Part shown: positions 44,833 through 55,400 of the stretch, in pieces
Numbering within the stretch: position 1 is the stretch's first letter
Layout: every line of letters begins with the position of its first letter
NCBI RefSeq assembly: GCF_002165305.2
Contig: NZ_CP032286.1
Span: 1,364,001 to 1,428,000 of the forward strand
DNA: 64,000 nt
Origin: Acinetobacter sp. WCHA55
GTDB lineage: Bacteria > Pseudomonadota > Gammaproteobacteria > Pseudomonadales > Moraxellaceae
Direction of reading: 5' to 3'
Made by a program: the position numbers and the translations under genes
Notes under the pieces: generated by a model
Told to the model about the DNA's origin: nothing
Seen by the model: only the letters and a program-made list of their open reading frames with translations
Database searches by the model: none

Positions 44833-45288
44833 ATGTACGCGACTGAAGCTGATTTAAAAACACGGTTTGGTGCGCAGGTGATTGAAGAGCTTAAGTTGGG
44901 GCGTGAAGGTGGGGCAGATCCTGTCGATGTTGTGCAAGTCGCATTGCAAGATGCTGAGGAAGAAATTAACGGTTACATCGGTAGCCGTTATTCTTTACCA
45001 CTTGCAAGCGTACCCTCCAACTTAAAACGTATAGCGTGTGATATCGCACGTTATCGTCTTTACACTGAAGATCCTCTGGAGCATATCACCAAGCTTTATG
45101 ACGATGCGATTGCTTTCTTAAAACGTGTCCAGGACAAGAAAGCGGATCTGCAAATCATCGATGTGCAGAGTAAAGAAATTATCGACGACACACCCAAAAA
45201 CAAACCATCTACAGCACCTATAGGCACGACTTATACAGGTGGTGTCTTTGGTGACGATGTCCTTGGAAAAATGCCGAGCATTAAGTGA
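44833..45288 (+). CDS. DUF1320 neck protein (Mu gp36-like)
   Basis: 151 residues. YATEADLKTRFGAQVIEEL and the INGYIGSRYSLPL motif are hallmarks of DUF1320 head-tail connector proteins. Confidence 0.87.
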   Translation: MYATEADLKTRFGAQVIEELKLGREGGADPVDVVQVALQDAEEEINGYIGSRYSLPLASVPSNLKRIACDIARYRLYTEDPLEHITKLYDDAIAFLKRVQDKKADLQIIDVQSKEIIDDTPKNKPSTAPIGTTYTGGVFGDDVLGKMPSIK

Positions 45289-45296
45289 GGTGACGT

Positions 45297-45845
45297 ATGC
45301 CAGGAGCATTAATTGAAATCCGTGCCGATGGTGACTCAGCGATCTCAAAAGCTCTAAGTTTGTATGCTGATGTTGAAAAGCGTCAATTCAGACTTTATGA
45401 GCGCATGGGTGCAGCCTTGGTGGAAAATATTCGCGATCGCTGGTCTCGCGGAGAGGGCTTATACGGCAAGTGGCCATTATCCGTCAGAGTGATGCGTCAA
45501 GGCGGTACAACACTTCGTGATACCTCTCGCCTGATGAACTCAATTACCTACAACACTATCAGCAATGGTTTTGAGGTTGGTACAGACGTTGAGTATGGCG
45601 CGATCCATCATTTTGGCGGTGAGATCAAACATGAAGCTCGCCAAAGCACGGTTTACTTCCGACAGAACCAAAAGACCGGTGTCGTCGGTAATCGATTTGT
45701 TCGTCAAACACGATCTAACTTTGCTCAAGACGTGACCGTTGGTGCTTATACAGTGAAAATGCCTGCACGTGCTTGGCTGGGTTTAACGTCGGATGACGAG
45801 CAGGATTTATTAAACATTGTTGAGGATGTCGTGCTAGATGAGTGA
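45297..45845 (+). CDS. Phage virion morphogenesis protein (Mu G-like)
   Basis: 182 residues. RDRWSRGEGLYGKWP, LRDTSRLMNSI and the C-terminal MPARAWLGLT identify the virion morphogenesis/tail completion family. It overlaps the next gene by 8 bp. Confidence 0.85.
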   Translation: MPGALIEIRADGDSAISKALSLYADVEKRQFRLYERMGAALVENIRDRWSRGEGLYGKWPLSVRVMRQGGTTLRDTSRLMNSITYNTISNGFEVGTDVEYGAIHHFGGEIKHEARQSTVYFRQNQKTGVVGNRFVRQTRSNFAQDVTVGAYTVKMPARAWLGLTSDDEQDLLNIVEDVVLDE

Positions 45846-46290
45846 TGAAAATCTATATGCCGTGCGAGATGAGATAGTAGCGCGCCTCGAGCAGTTCATG
45901 GATGAATGGGGTGTAAAGAAGATCTATACCCCTAAAAATCTAGGTGTGACGACTGAACTGTCCCAAATCACCCCTAACATTCAAGTGAACTTCCGTCGTA
46001 CCAAAAGTGCGGGAGTGGTAAGCAAGGGCGATGCGCTAAAGCTGAAAGTGGTCTGGGAAGTAACAGCGTGTTGTAAGCATGCCGCATCACAAGTGACAGA
46101 TGGTTCTAGAGCATTTGATATGGCTGGTGATCTAACCATTAAGATCATCAAAAAATTGAGTGGCTGGGAACCTGAATCCAGTGCTGAACCACTGATCTAT
46201 ATAAATACCGAAGAAGACATTTCTAAAAGCTGTGTCTACTCAACAGTGGTTCTAGAGTCTGAGCAATTTATTCAAACCGAACCTGATTAA
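45838..46290 (+). CDS. Mu gp37-like tail completion protein
   Basis: 150 residues in the place of Mu gp37/DUF1834: between the G-like protein and the tail tube. The pattern (short N-terminal helix, beta core, QVNFRRTKSAG) fits the family moderately. Confidence 0.7.
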   Translation: MSDENLYAVRDEIVARLEQFMDEWGVKKIYTPKNLGVTTELSQITPNIQVNFRRTKSAGVVSKGDALKLKVVWEVTACCKHAASQVTDGSRAFDMAGDLTIKIIKKLSGWEPESSAEPLIYINTEEDISKSCVYSTVVLESEQFIQTEPD

Positions 46291-46298
46291 GGAACCTT

Positions 46299-46478
46299 AT
46301 GAAAACGCAATACAAAGCCCTAAAGCCAATTGGCCCATGGGTGAAAGGTCAAATTGTGGGTGATTTACCCCAAGAAAAAATTAAACAGCTTTTAGATGAT
46401 GGCGTGATTGAAGCAATCAAGCCTGAGGTAAAAGCAGAAGCTAAACCAAAAACAAAAGAGGTGCCTGCGAATGGCTAA
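46299..46478 (+). CDS. 59-residue phage protein
   Basis: Starts at ATG 46299 (GGAAC upstream) and overlaps the tail tube ATG by 8 bp. YKALKPIGPWVKGQIVGDLPQ ends in a lysine-rich tail. It resembles the N-terminal domain of the protein at 44468. Confidence 0.62.
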   Translation: MKTQYKALKPIGPWVKGQIVGDLPQEKIKQLLDDGVIEAIKPEVKAEAKPKTKEVPANG

Positions 46479-47214
46479 GAAGTACATTTCATTACGCGGT
46501 AAGTTCTCTCTTGCTCCAATTGTTGAAGGTGTTGTGGGAGCTATGCGAGAGCTGGGAAACATTCCTGACTTTACGCTCGAAATCACTGCTGACAAAATCG
46601 AGCACACCGAGTCAATGTCAGGTGATGATACGACCGATTTGGTGTTATACAACACCACGGCAGTTTCATTCAGTGGCACACTTGAACAAATTGATGCAGA
46701 TAACCTGGCATATATCCTGTCGGGTAAAAATGTAGCTGTAGCAACTAGAGCTGTAACTGACTATGATTTAGGTTCGGTCACGAAAGGGCAAAAGATCAAA
46801 TTAGATGGTTTTAATTTGACTTTACCTACAGTGACCGATGGAGCATCAACACCAGTTCCTATTGAATCAACGAAATACAAGCTAGATGCGATTTATGGAA
46901 CTATCGAGTTTCTTGATGATTTGCCAAAAGTTGTGATTGGCTATACCACTGGCGCAGTGACACACACTACGATTGCATCTAATTTCGGTGCTGAATATGC
47001 ATTGTTCTTTGAGGGCATTGATAAGATCAGCAAAGACAAAGTGTTCTTAGCTCTGCATCGAACAGTGAAGACACCTGATTCAAGCTTTGGCCTGATTCAT
47101 GAAGAATTTGGCTCATACGAAATCAGCGGTGATGCCTTGGGTGATCTGACCAAAGATAAAGATGGTGCACTTGGCTTATACGGCTATTACACCCAAATTC
47201 CAAAAGCAACATAA
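46471..47214 (+). CDS. Major tail tube protein
   Basis: 247 residues. SLRGKFSLAPIVEGVVGAMRELGNIPDFTLEI and the repeated acidic beta pattern match siphophage tail tube proteins. It is followed by a double terminator, as expected for a highly expressed structural gene. Confidence 0.8.
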   Translation: MAKKYISLRGKFSLAPIVEGVVGAMRELGNIPDFTLEITADKIEHTESMSGDDTTDLVLYNTTAVSFSGTLEQIDADNLAYILSGKNVAVATRAVTDYDLGSVTKGQKIKLDGFNLTLPTVTDGASTPVPIESTKYKLDAIYGTIEFLDDLPKVVIGYTTGAVTHTTIASNFGAEYALFFEGIDKISKDKVFLALHRTVKTPDSSFGLIHEEFGSYEISGDALGDLTKDKDGALGLYGYYTQIPKAT

Positions 47215-47236
47215 ACACATACAGGCACTTAAATAG

Positions 47237-47258
47237 GATGCATTAGGCATCTTTTTTT
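47237..47258 (+). terminator. Terminator 1 after the tail tube gene
   Basis: GATGC/GCATC with seven T residues. Confidence 0.75.
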
Positions 47259-47273
47259 GTGCCCATAAAAAGC

Positions 47274-47306
47274 AAAAGCCCAGCGACTGCAATCGTTGGG
47301 CTTTTT
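47274..47306 (+). terminator. Terminator 2 after the tail tube gene
   Basis: AAAAGCCCA pairs with TGGGCTTTT, extended inward by CGA/TCG. Confidence 0.85.
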
Positions 47307-47389
47307 ATTTCCACCCGCCAGTTAAAAGCAAGGGAAAAAAACTTGTGATTGAAATTATAGCAGTAGTTTTACAAAAAGTAGAGGTTGTA

Positions 47390-47503
47390 ATGGAAAAACA
47401 TGGTTATTGGAAAGTAACAGGTGCCATTTTGATGGGTATTTTCATCTGGCAACTCTCAAACATTATTAATGCATTTGTGGCTTTAGCTAAGGTATTTCAA
47501 TGA
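47390..47503 (+). CDS. 37-residue membrane peptide
   Basis: ATG 47390 with AGAGG upstream; an in-frame GTG at 47345 is also possible. One transmembrane helix (TGAILMGIFIWQLSNIINAF). It overlaps the next gene start (ATGA). Unknown role. Confidence 0.55.
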   Translation: MEKHGYWKVTGAILMGIFIWQLSNIINAFVALAKVFQ

Positions 47504-48066
47504 ATGATTTTTTTATTGCCTCAAGTCGATCTATTAAGGTTGGTGAGCTATTGGTGCACCAGCTGCAGATGCACAACTTTGATGAGTGGTCAGGTGCGGC
47601 GCAGGTCATTAAAGACTTTTTGAATAATCATCCAGATGAAACCACACAAAAGATCTTTGATGCTCATCCATTTGAATCGACGCAATTGATTGCCCACTGT
47701 TTGCAACACAGTATTGAACAAGTCATCGATCTATTCAAGAAAGATGGTGCGCTCAATATTTTGTTATTGGATGCTGTGATCAAAGTGAATGACGCATTCT
47801 TTACCGAGCCAAAACCAAAACACCGGGACGATGTGGATCCACGTAAAAAGAGCAGTTGGTTTGATGTATTTCAGCTTCTCGTATCGAATGGCCACTCACA
47901 TGAAAGCATCATGCAAATGAGCTATGGTTCATTCCGACACTACCTTAAAGCAGCTCAAAAAGCCGAGCGTATGAAGATGCGTAATTTGGCAATCGCAACC
48001 CGGGCGCAGAATGCTATCAATAAGAAGTTCAATGAATTCATTAAGAGTCTTGAGAAAGAACAGTAA
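47500..48066 (+). CDS. Probable tail assembly chaperone
   Basis: 188 residues, helical, located between tail tube and tape measure, the usual place of G/GT-type chaperones. The C-terminal half (WFDVFQLLVSNGHSHESIMQM) resembles the tape-measure-interacting part of GT proteins. No programmed frameshift is visible, so it may already be a fused form. Confidence 0.6.
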   Translation: MNDFFIASSRSIKVGELLVHQLQMHNFDEWSGAAQVIKDFLNNHPDETTQKIFDAHPFESTQLIAHCLQHSIEQVIDLFKKDGALNILLLDAVIKVNDAFFTEPKPKHRDDVDPRKKSSWFDVFQLLVSNGHSHESIMQMSYGSFRHYLKAAQKAERMKMRNLAIATRAQNAINKKFNEFIKSLEKEQ

Positions 48067-48136
48067 TTTTCACATTGTGATGTGAATTTGAGCACGTTAT
48101 GATTTAGCTGTTAAATATAAATAACTGGGTAAATTC

Positions 48137-48415
48137 ATGAAAAAATTATTAATTACAGCTGCTTTGATGTCTGTTTTTACATTAGCAAATGCAAATTTGG
48201 CTGGGGCAAGCATTAACGGTAAGCAAGTTCGCAAAGGCCAAAGCTATGGCGAAGTGGTTGCAGCTGCAGGTCAGCCAACATCACATTATGACTACGTTAA
48301 AAACGTAGGTGGTAAAGACGTTTCAGTCCGTGAACTTAGCTATGTTGATGGCAGCAAAACTTTCACTGTCGTAATTGAAGATGGCAAAGTTACTACGATC
48401 CGTAGCGTAAAGTGA
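48137..48415 (+). CDS. Exported small protein, DUF2845/SmpA-like fold
   Basis: 92 residues. A clear signal peptide (1-19, ending ANA), then RKGQSYGEVVAAAGQPTSHYDY, the pattern of SmpA/OmlA-like periplasmic domains. An exported protein inside the tail operon is probably a moron acting on the host envelope. Confidence 0.7.
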   Translation: MKKLLITAALMSVFTLANANLAGASINGKQVRKGQSYGEVVAAAGQPTSHYDYVKNVGGKDVSVRELSYVDGSKTFTVVIEDGKVTTIRSVK

Positions 48416-48423
48416 GGTTGCTG

Positions 48424-48846
48424 GTGAAAAGAACACATAAGCTTGCAATTGCTTTCGTCGTTTTATTAATAATTTTGATTAAGTTTGGATTGGGTGGAAA
48501 CCAAGATCATATCGAGAGTAACCAATCTTTAACTGAAGACAAGGTTCAAGTTACCAATCAAAAGAGAATTAGCCCTGCTGATAAAATTGATTTGCATGCC
48601 TATAGTGAATACACAAAAGAAAGCTTTCCTAAACTTTATGAAGTTGTTGGAGATGATGGATTGAAGAAACTATTTCAGCATGACATGGAGTCAGCATACA
48701 AAGTGGCAGAAAGAAGTGATTGTGATAGGGTTATTTATTCCGCATATTCTGAAAAATCAAATTATCCATCAAAGATAATTTCATTTGTACGCTGTCAAAA
48801 TGGCAATATTTTCGATGTTTCAAATGAGAATGTTGAAAAAAGATAA
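48424..48846 (+). CDS. Membrane-anchored or exported phage protein
   Basis: 140 residues from GTG 48424 (GAGG upstream; GTG 48412 also possible). A hydrophobic segment at about residues 6-24 is followed by an acidic periplasmic domain with two cysteines. It follows the exported protein directly and ends at a terminator, so the two form one accessory unit. Confidence 0.65.
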   Translation: MKRTHKLAIAFVVLLIILIKFGLGGNQDHIESNQSLTEDKVQVTNQKRISPADKIDLHAYSEYTKESFPKLYEVVGDDGLKKLFQHDMESAYKVAERSDCDRVIYSAYSEKSNYPSKIISFVRCQNGNIFDVSNENVEKR

Positions 48847-48879
48847 AGCACATAAGGGGCTTATTTAATAGCAAAGTTT

Positions 48880-48902
48880 AACCACCGTGAGGTGGTTTTT
48901 TT
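48880..48902 (+). terminator. Terminator before the tape measure gene
   Basis: AACCACC/GGTGGTT around GTGA with T run, ending 22 nt before the next start. Confidence 0.85.
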
Positions 48903-48924
48903 ACGTCTGTAATTCGAGGTCTGC

Positions 48925-51900
48925 ATGTCTGGAAAAAATTTAACATTCAAATTAATCATGGATGGAGATAGCAAAGGGTTAGTCGCCGCTGCTAAGCAAT
49001 CTGAGAGTGTAACAAAAAAAGTTTTTGAAACGATTAAAGCTAATGCAGATCAACTGAAGCAGACTAGTGTAGATACAGCAAAAACCCTTGAAAATATTGT
49101 TCCAGAGAAAAGCAAAGATTTGGCGGATGGTCTTTCAAAGTCTTTAATCGGTGCAACTCAAATTATTCGCGATGCTGGAAATAATGCCAAAAGTGCTGCA
49201 AGTAACTTTACTGATTTCGGTAATAAGTCTGTAAAAGCTTTGGCATTCTTAAAATCAGACTTAGAAAAAGCAAAGATTAGACTTGAGGCTTTTTCAAAAA
49301 CCAAAGTAACACCTGTAGATATTGAAATTGCGCAGAAACAAGTTGATCAACTCGAAAATGAAGTTCAACAAGCTAAAAGTGCATTTATTGATTTTCACAC
49401 TGAAGTGGGTAAGGCAAATTCAAGTTTAAATAGTACAGAAACCGCGGCAAAAGCAGCGCAAAGTGGATTAAACAGCGCAAAGTTTGCTGCAAATGCTCTT
49501 GCCGGAGCTATGGCTGCACTAGGTGTAGGGCTTGGAATTCAAGAGTTAAGCCAAGTTGCGGACGCTTATACTAACCTCTCTGCAAGAATCAATATTGCGA
49601 CCAAGGATGGTGGTGACTTTAAGTCTGCAATGGCTGGTGTACACCAAGTTGCTTTGATGACGAACTCCAGTCTTGATGCTACGGGCAGTTTGTTTACTCG
49701 TTTAAATGCTGTTGGGAAAGACATGGGGATGACCCAACAACAAGCATTAGATTTAACCAAAACTGTTACTCAAGCCATTCAGATTGGTGGAGGATCAGCC
49801 CAAGCAAGTGAAGCCGCAATACAGCAATTCATTCAAGCAATGCAAGGTGGTGTTCTTCGGGGTGAAGAGTTTAACTCAATCATGGAGAATGGCTTTGGTG
49901 TTGCAGAGGCCTTAGCAAGAGGCTTAAGTGTTACTACTGGCGAACTACGTAAGATGGCTGAAAATGGGGAGCTTTCAGCTGAGCGAGTGGTAAAAGCTTT
50001 GCAAGGCCAAGCAAGTGAAGTTCAAAAGACTTACGATCAATTTCCAACAACTATTGCCAATGCGTTGCAGCGTATATCCACTAGCTGGGAGATTGTTATT
50101 GGTAAGATGGATCAGTCTAATGGTGCGAGTGCAACTGTCGCTGATTGGTTGGTTACCATTGCAGACAACATGGTTGTTGTAGAGACCTTATTGAATGATA
50201 TTGGTAAAGGTTTTATTTGGGTTGGGTATCAACTTAAAAAGGTTGATCCAGCCACAATTGAAGCGTTAAAAACAGCACTTATTAGCGCATATGAAACACT
50301 CAAAAATGCAGTAACAACTTTGGGTAATGGCATTGAGGCAACAATAGATCAACTTGATTTAATTCTTGGGAGTGTCTTTCAGTTTAATAGCGGTATAGAT
50401 GAAGCGACGGATAAAACTAATGGATTTACTAAATTTCTACAGGCACTCAATGTAGCATTGGGTTTTCTAAGTGATGGATTTAGCGCTATTGCAATAGTTG
50501 CTAACTTATTCACTGGTGTGATTTATGATGTGGCTGCCGCATGGGCAAATTTAAAGTCAAAATTCACATGGGGTGATGTTAAGCAGCAAGCCATTGCTGA
50601 TATGGATGCAATGGCGACCAAGGCACAGGAGTACTACAAGAAAGCCTCAGATGGCGCATTAGAATTTAAATCTAAAGGTGTGCAAGCTCTTGATGAAATT
50701 GGTAAAACTCAAGAGCAAAAGAACGCGGAAAGTTTAGCCCAATCCAAAGCAACCTTGGACCAAATGCTTTCTAATCAGCAGTCCGAGTTGAATGGCAAGA
50801 AAGTCACCGAGGATGAGAAGTTAAAGGCAGTTATGGCTTATGCTGAAGCTGCTATTGCTGCGAATAAAGGCGTCATGGATGGCATGATGCAGGCTGATCT
50901 AATAGCGAAAGGCTATATGGTTACCATGGATCAAGCTGGAAAAGTTTCAGTACAAGCATTCAACCAAGCCACTGATAGTGTGAATAATACTGGTAAAGCA
51001 CTCGTACAAGCACGTAAAGGTGCTGAGGCTTTGGGAGTTGATCTTGATATTGCCCTCAACCGTGTTTCTGAAAAATTTGCTGCTAACCAAAATCACTTGA
51101 CCAATTACGCTAATGGCCTTGATGAGCTGGGCTTAAAGGGAGAGCAAGCTGCTAATGCATTGTATATGGGGTGGGAGAAATGGTTAGCATCAGCAAAGTC
51201 TGAAGTTGAGATAGAGGGTGCAAAGGCAAAACTTCTATCGTTTGGTGAGCAAGGAAAATTATCGACATCACAAGTTGAGATGGGAATGCAGGCTGTAAAA
51301 CGCGCCGTGCAAGAAATTCCCGATAGCCTATCACCAGTCGAAGCAGCTTTTGAGCGGTTAGGTATTAAAACCAAAGAGCAACTTAAACTTGCAGCAGATT
51401 TAGCCTTGAATGACTTCAATACCATTTTAAAAAGTGGTGAAGCTACTCAAGATGGTCTGCAACAAGCATATGAGGAAACCATTCGTTTAGCTTATGCCTC
51501 GGGAGATGCTCAGGTCATTGCTGCAGCTAACGCCAAGGCCGCTTATTTGGGACTCGAAGTCCAACTCGATGCTACAGGCAAAGCCACAGTCACTAAACTT
51601 GGCGAGATCCAGCAAGCAGCAATCGAGACTCAGCGTACTGTGAGCCAAGTCAGCCAATCTACTACACAAGAGCAGCCTGAGATAAGCCCTGAGCAGCAGG
51701 CTACCAATGATCACTGGGATGACTTCAAGGCAAAAATGAAAGCGCGTACCGATGAGCTAAACGCTAAATCACAAGCACGTGGTTCAGGTGGTGGTAATGC
51801 TTCATTACTATCGAATGGTGGGGATCCTGTTCGGCAGATCCCCACAGCACCTGAGGCTCCACTTATTGCGACTTCATTCGATATACAAGGAATTGAAAAC

Positions 51901-52035
51901 ATGCAACCGACTGAGAAGAAAGTGCTTGAATTGCAATCTGGTGGTAAAGCGGCAGAGCTACAAGGTACGCCTGAAGCAGTAGATAGTGTTGAAGAGATGC
52001 TTCGTGAATTTGAAATGCTTAAACGGAGTATGTAA
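48925..52035 (+). CDS. Tape measure protein
   Basis: 1036 residues that fix tail length. Long coiled coils (about 1-180), then the tape-measure domain (ALAGAMAALGVGLGIQELSQVADAY, MTNSSLDATGSLFTRLNAVG, FIQAMQGGVLRGEEFNSIMENGFGV), and hydrophobic segments around 500-540. The C-terminus is proline/glutamine-rich. Confidence 0.92.
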   Translation: MSGKNLTFKLIMDGDSKGLVAAAKQSESVTKKVFETIKANADQLKQTSVDTAKTLENIVPEKSKDLADGLSKSLIGATQIIRDAGNNAKSAASNFTDFGNKSVKALAFLKSDLEKAKIRLEAFSKTKVTPVDIEIAQKQVDQLENEVQQAKSAFIDFHTEVGKANSSLNSTETAAKAAQSGLNSAKFAANALAGAMAALGVGLGIQELSQVADAYTNLSARINIATKDGGDFKSAMAGVHQVALMTNSSLDATGSLFTRLNAVGKDMGMTQQQALDLTKTVTQAIQIGGGSAQASEAAIQQFIQAMQGGVLRGEEFNSIMENGFGVAEALARGLSVTTGELRKMAENGELSAERVVKALQGQASEVQKTYDQFPTTIANALQRISTSWEIVIGKMDQSNGASATVADWLVTIADNMVVVETLLNDIGKGFIWVGYQLKKVDPATIEALKTALISAYETLKNAVTTLGNGIEATIDQLDLILGSVFQFNSGIDEATDKTNGFTKFLQALNVALGFLSDGFSAIAIVANLFTGVIYDVAAAWANLKSKFTWGDVKQQAIADMDAMATKAQEYYKKASDGALEFKSKGVQALDEIGKTQEQKNAESLAQSKATLDQMLSNQQSELNGKKVTEDEKLKAVMAYAEAAIAANKGVMDGMMQADLIAKGYMVTMDQAGKVSVQAFNQATDSVNNTGKALVQARKGAEALGVDLDIALNRVSEKFAANQNHLTNYANGLDELGLKGEQAANALYMGWEKWLASAKSEVEIEGAKAKLLSFGEQGKLSTSQVEMGMQAVKRAVQEIPDSLSPVEAAFERLGIKTKEQLKLAADLALNDFNTILKSGEATQDGLQQAYEETIRLAYASGDAQVIAAANAKAAYLGLEVQLDATGKATVTKLGEIQQAAIETQRTVSQVSQSTTQEQPEISPEQQATNDHWDDFKAKMKARTDELNAKSQARGSGGGNASLLSNGGDPVRQIPTAPEAPLIATSFDIQGIENMQPTEKKVLELQSGGKAAELQGTPEAVDSVEEMLREFEMLKRSM

Positions 52036-52448
52036 TGAAGTTAATTCGTAAAACCACAGGAGAAACCATCCAACTAGAGGATGGTTTTTTTTGGTCTGAT
52101 GAAAACTGGGCTGCAATTGAACAGAGCCAAGAATATGCCATCAGTGGTGCTTTGATTATTCAAGAGGGGCGTAAGCAAGCAGGTCGTCCAATTACATTGC
52201 AGCCAGCCAATAAAACTAAAGGTTGGATCAAGTTGCGTGATCTGAATTTGTTGCGCCAGTGGCAAAACCTTCAAGAGCAATTCACGCTTCGGTTTGAATG
52301 GCCACATGATCAGCGTGAGTTCAATGTGATTTGGAATCATAAAGATGGTGCACTGGAAAGCTCTACAGTTAAAGGCACCCCAGCAACATCACTTGATACT
52401 TATTTTAACGTCACCATGCGTTTTACAGAGGTAAGCGATGACAATTGA
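52035..52448 (+). CDS. Minor tail protein
   Basis: 137 residues overlapping the tape measure stop by one base. The pattern LEDGFFWSDENWAAIEQSQEYAISGALIIQEG followed by a beta sandwich suggests a small tail-tip or distal tail component. No named family. Confidence 0.6.
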   Translation: MKLIRKTTGETIQLEDGFFWSDENWAAIEQSQEYAISGALIIQEGRKQAGRPITLQPANKTKGWIKLRDLNLLRQWQNLQEQFTLRFEWPHDQREFNVIWNHKDGALESSTVKGTPATSLDTYFNVTMRFTEVSDDN

Positions 52449-55400
52449 AACCCATAATTTAAAGCTCCTTGAGTCAGAACGTATTCGTACAGATGCCGAT
52501 GATGGTGGGGGCAAATACTCAGGCCGTGAAATTGTCGACGGTGAAAGTAATAACCTGTTCAATGATATTTCTGAGATGGACCGCACCACGGGTCGTACAT
52601 CTATTCAAAAGATTTATGCTGCTGTGGATACAGCGGATACCGATGCCTTAATGGGTGCGACGGTATTCATCTCGCAGAATGCCCAAGATCCCAATGTCTC
52701 CGCCGTGTTATTTAGCACGGATAGCTGGACGGATGAACGTAAAGAAGCGCAGAACCGCATTGAAAACTATAATGCCAAAGGCGCGCAGATTGCTGGCACA
52801 CCGTTAGACACCCATTGGAAAGGCATGAAGTCTCTGCAGGTAGCGATGTTTCCCCAGGAAGCGGAAAGCGCTATTGGTACATCAATTGTGTTGATCTCGA
52901 ATGAGGGCAAAACCTTAGAAATTGAGCAATACCTACGGATCACTGAAGTATCGACCCGCACGGCTTATGTGATGGTCGACGGCAAACAGGTGGAATATAA
53001 GATTGCGACCTATGGCCTCAGTGATGCATTGAAAGCTGATTTTGTGGGGCTATCTGCGAAGCAATGGTATAGCGGTGAAAAGAGCACCACGATTATCCGT
53101 GACACCATTGTGGCGGATACAGGTAAGTATTATTCCAGTGCGAATCTTAAAGAAGCTGCACAAGTGGGTGACTATTCTGTGGTTGCCGAGGATGTGTATA
53201 CGCAGTTGGTACCCTCGGCACAGACAGAAACCCCGATGGTAAATATCAATGCTGCAGGTGATTCTGTAACTTTGGTGAAAGCCAAGAATGGTGTGCTAAG
53301 CAAGACTTTCAATAATGTCGCCATTAATACTGTGTCGAGCCTGTATCTCGGCTCATCGGTCATGCCGAAATCGGTGGAGTTCACATTATTTGGTTCAGCG
53401 ATTAGCGACGTCGGCGGTGAGCTTAAAAATGCCGCTGGTACATCCATTGGTACCATCAACTATCAAAACGGTTCGATTGCGTGGAATGCAAGCGCAGGGA
53501 CAGGTACAACCAACCTCACGATTAACTTTATGCCTGCAGCAGCCGTAACAGCACCTGTTGAATCTGAGCTGATCTATGTCAATCAGGAGAACATCGGTTT
53601 TAACTGGATACGTAATTTGGTCCCTCTGCCATCACCGGGCAGTTTGCAAGTCTCATACTTGGTTCAGAATCAGGTCTACACGCTTCGAGACAATGGTGCA
53701 GGGCAATTACGCGGTGCTGATTCATCGTTTGGTTCAGGCAGTATTGATTACGACACGGGTACCATGGCACTCACCACGGGTGAACTCGCTGATGTCGGTA
53801 GTGCAATTCTGATGACGTGGAGCAATATGATCACGGCTCAGGAGCGTTCAGGATTAACCATTAATAAAGCCTATATCGAGATCCCTGTAAACGACTCGAT
53901 TGTGGCAGGGACTTTAACCGTTGACTGGTTATTGAATGGGGTCACCAAGACAGCAACTGACAATGGCCAAGGGCAATTTACTGGAGATGCCACAGGGACC
54001 ATTGATTATGCGGATGGTGTGGCCAAACTGATGCCGACTTTGTTGCCCAATGGCGGTACCACGTTTAATGTCTCAGGTCAGAAAGGCACTAAATCAGCAA
54101 TTCAAGTGACTGCGGTACCCACGGACGGAAGCATTTTGATTGAATTAGACAATGGCTCTGCGGCATTGATTCCTAAGTCTGTGAAAGTCCGTGTACCCGT
54201 CAAATACATGAACTACATGGGCGAGGTTGAGCTACGGGATCTGCCGATTGATGCCACCACAGGGCGTTTAATCAATGGTGCAGGTCAGCAACAAGGTACT
54301 ATCAATTATGCGTCTCGTAGCATGAGTATCACCCCAAGCACCACACTTGAAGCGATTGAGCGCGAGAAGATTATGCAGCCGTTTTATGGCAAATATAATA
54401 CCTCTCAAGAAGCGATTGCTGCAGGCATGCTAGGGATGACCATTAAGTATGAAAATACCAGTGAGACGCATACTCTAAGCCTGAATGAAGTAGTAACTGC
54501 AGTGACGGTGAGTGTCTCGTATCGTGATAGTTCTGCGGCTCAATCCTGGTTGGATACCATCATTGGTTCTGTGATAAAAACGGATTTAACAGAGGGCTTT
54601 GCTGAGCAGATTCTTGCAGGTTCGGTTCGCTTTACCTTAGCCAGCTCAACCTATGTCGATAAACTCGGATCGCTTTACCGTAATCCATCAGTGACCACGG
54701 GTGCGGGAACGGTAGCGGGTCAGATTCACTACGGGAATGGGGCAGTAGAGCTATCTGCATGGGATGTGGGTGGGGCAAATAATCCAACCTTAGAGACCTT
54801 GGTGACTCAACTGGAAAGTGTGCAAACCAACCAAGTCTCATACCGTGCACCGATGATTCCGATTCGGGCGCAGTCCTTAACATTGTCTGCCACCAAGGTG
54901 GAAGGTGGAGTGTTGAATATCACCCCTGATGGCTCGGGTACCATTGATACTGCAGAGTGCGATGGTTTCTTTAACTTTGACCAAGGCTATGGTCAGTTTG
55001 TTTTTCGGCAAAAGATTGAGGTGACTGCTACCAACCGTGCTGAAATTATGGCGCAGGATTGGTATGTAGCAGAGCTGGAATATAGCAAGGATGGTAAGCA
55101 GTGGATTCATAAGCCCATTATGGTCCTGCCTGAAACCATCAAATACAGCGCAGTCGGTTATAGCTATATCCCAATTGATGCTGAGTTATTGGGTTTATCT
55201 GCAGTACGGCTACCGATTGATGGTCGAGTCCCGATTTTCCGATCAGGTGAGATTGGGATTGTCAGTGCGAGTAAGTCGCAGGAATTACCTGATTATATTG
55301 CTGGCCAAATCTACCCATTGAATGATGCACGGATCTCCTGGTGTGAACTTGAAGATGCCGACGGCATTAAAATTCCATTTGATCTGTACACAGTGGACTA

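Noticed and set aside
36900..46290. Classification as a transposable Mu-like phage
   Set aside because: No phage MuA/MuB genes; TerS/TerL and an ERF recombinase are present. The only transposase is IS3-family.
47390..48066. Programmed frameshift G/GT pair in the tail chaperone
   Set aside because: No slippery site with a continuing second frame was seen near the end of the 188-residue gene.
51105..51425. Minus-strand ORF inside the tape measure gene
   Set aside because: Antisense shadow without start signals or plausible composition.
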